Assembly: GCA_023136785.1 (NCBI GenBank)
Contig: JAGLQP010000078.1
Coordinates: 1 to 7,778, forward strand
From: Spirochaetales bacterium
GTDB taxonomy: Bacteria; Spirochaetota; Spirochaetia; SZUA-6; DRHE01
Direction: 5' to 3'
Length of the DNA stretch: 7,778 nt
The notes under the pieces are model-generated. The model searched no databases. It had not been told where the DNA came from and saw only the letters and a program-made list of their open reading frames with translations. The translations under genes and the position numbers were made by a program. This document shows positions 7,074-7,778 of the stretch, piece after piece (the stretch's first letter is position 1; every line of letters starts with the position of its first letter).

Positions 7074-7737
7074 TGCCCGTATTCAACTCCCGATTGATTT
7101 CTCGTATAGCTTTGAGGATTGCCCGTACTACTCTGTCACAAACTGCATCTATGGTCAAGTCCGATGCATCTATATAGAGGGCATCCGGAGCTTGGACCAG
7201 CCTGCCGAACGGTTTCTCTCTGTCGATCGAATCCCGCTGCTCGATCTCTTGACGAATCTCTTGTTCGTTCAGCTTACTGCTTCCCTGACGATACCTGCGG
7301 GCAGCCCTGGCTTCGATCGAAGCATCGAGGAAGATTTTCAGTTCTGCATCGGGAAACACGATCGTACCGATATCCCTGCCCATGACGATGATATCGTTGG
7401 CCCCGGCTATGCTTCGGATCTGAGCGTTCACCCTTTGTCGAACTTCGATGATTCTTGAATGAATTGCCGACCAGCGATCGATTCGATCCGTGTGGATCTC
7501 CGTCAACGGTCGCCCGTTCAACAGAAGCTCATCAACGGGCATTTCATACCGGCACCGGGAAGCGATTTCTACCACCACAACAGGATCCTCGGGGTCTTTT
7601 CCCGACTCGAGCACCGCTTTGGCGATGCCTCGATACAACAGGCCGGAGTCCAAATAACCGAAACCCGTCGTCTTCGCTACCCTCTCTGCAATTGTGCTCT
7701 TTCCCGAGCCCGCGGGGCCGTCAATCGCCACGACCAT
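7063..7737 (-). CDS. cmk: Cytidylate kinase
   Basis: Cytosolic kinase that phosphorylates CMP and dCMP with ATP in pyrimidine nucleotide recycling. From the ATG at 7737 it has 224 residues, close to the usual 220-230 (E. coli 227). Visible motifs: the P-loop GPAGSGKS near the N-terminus (VVAIDGPAGSGKST), the CMP-binding YLDSGLLYRGIA segment, the extra NMP-binding insert typical of long-type Cmk, GRDIGTIVFPDA, and the lid region RQEIEQRDSIDREKPFGRL followed by APDALYIDAS. I chose ATG 7737 because AAGGGG lies 6 nt upstream and homologues start directly at this point. A TTG at 7764 would add nine residues (MSATGKGKT) and has GGAG 10 nt upstream. The frame stays open to the right edge, so a longer form cannot be excluded. 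The TGA overlaps the rpsA start by 11 nt. Pairing of cmk with rpsA is widespread in bacteria. Confidence 0.96.
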   Translation of the reverse strand: MVVAIDGPAGSGKSTIAERVAKTTGFGYLDSGLLYRGIAKAVLESGKDPEDPVVVVEIASRCRYEMPVDELLLNGRPLTEIHTDRIDRWSAIHSRIIEVRQRVNAQIRSIAGANDIIVMGRDIGTIVFPDAELKIFLDASIEARAARRYRQGSSKLNEQEIRQEIEQRDSIDREKPFGRLVQAPDALYIDASDLTIDAVCDRVVRAILKAIREINRELNTGNEL

Positions 7738-7743
7738 CGTCTT

Positions 7744-7749
7744 CCCCTT
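7744..7749 (-). promoter_or_regulatory. Ribosome binding site deciding the cmk start
   Basis: The minus strand reads AAGGGG, ending 6 nt before ATG 7737. This favours the ATG over the upstream TTG at 7764. Confidence 0.5.
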
Positions 7750-7778
7750 GCCCGTGGCTGACAAACCAGGATATCTCC

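Noticed and set aside
6652..7458. 268-codon plus-strand open frame across the rpsA-cmk junction
   Set aside because: It lies antisense to two certain, highly conserved genes. Its translation is rich in Ser and Arg with no domain, and it has no credible ribosome binding site.
7721..7778. Possible C-terminus of an upstream gene ending at TGA 7723-7721 and overlapping cmk
   Set aside because: Only about 19 codons are in the window and they match nothing recognisable; the right edge is too close to judge.

Overview
The window reads as one densely packed gene cluster, transcribed entirely from the minus strand, from a bacterium that is probably a spirochaete (Spirochaetales-like). This assignment is an inference. 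It rests on a cmk-rpsA pair with overlapping genes, a GAF/sigma-54 activator, a large CHASE2 adenylate cyclase and a small lipoprotein-like reading frame with a loose lipobox. No rRNA or other phylogenetic marker is present to confirm it.

In transcription order (right to left) the genes are: cytidylate kinase (cmk, 7737 to 7063); ribosomal protein S1 with six S1 domains (rpsA, 7073 to 5373); a GAF - AAA+ - Fis-type HTH sigma-54 activator (5354 to 3846); a single-pass membrane TPR protein resembling YfgM (3771 to 3055); a CHASE2 class III adenylate cyclase (3040 to 614); and the N-terminal part of a lipoprotein-like protein that runs off the left edge. Junctions are tight: an 11-nt overlap, then gaps of 18, 74 and 14 nt. 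The last two genes even share a reading frame across the cyclase stop codon. I see no rRNA, tRNA, CRISPR array, IS element, convincing terminator or strong promoter. The only gap above 20 nt is the 74-nt gap before the TPR gene.

Functionally the cluster joins housekeeping genes (CMP/dCMP phosphorylation, translation initiation) to three signalling or envelope genes. These are a cytosolic GAF sensor that would activate RpoN promoters, a membrane TPR protein, and a cAMP-producing receptor with an extracytoplasmic CHASE2 domain. The most noteworthy points are a DxDxDxxxD calcium-loop-like motif inside the cyclase sensor domain, and the lack of any ordinary start codon for the lipoprotein-like gene although a leader-like hydrophobic segment is encoded upstream of its first ATG. 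I do not see clear evidence for a wholly new biological system; the cluster is best described as a conventional core operon with an interesting signalling tail.
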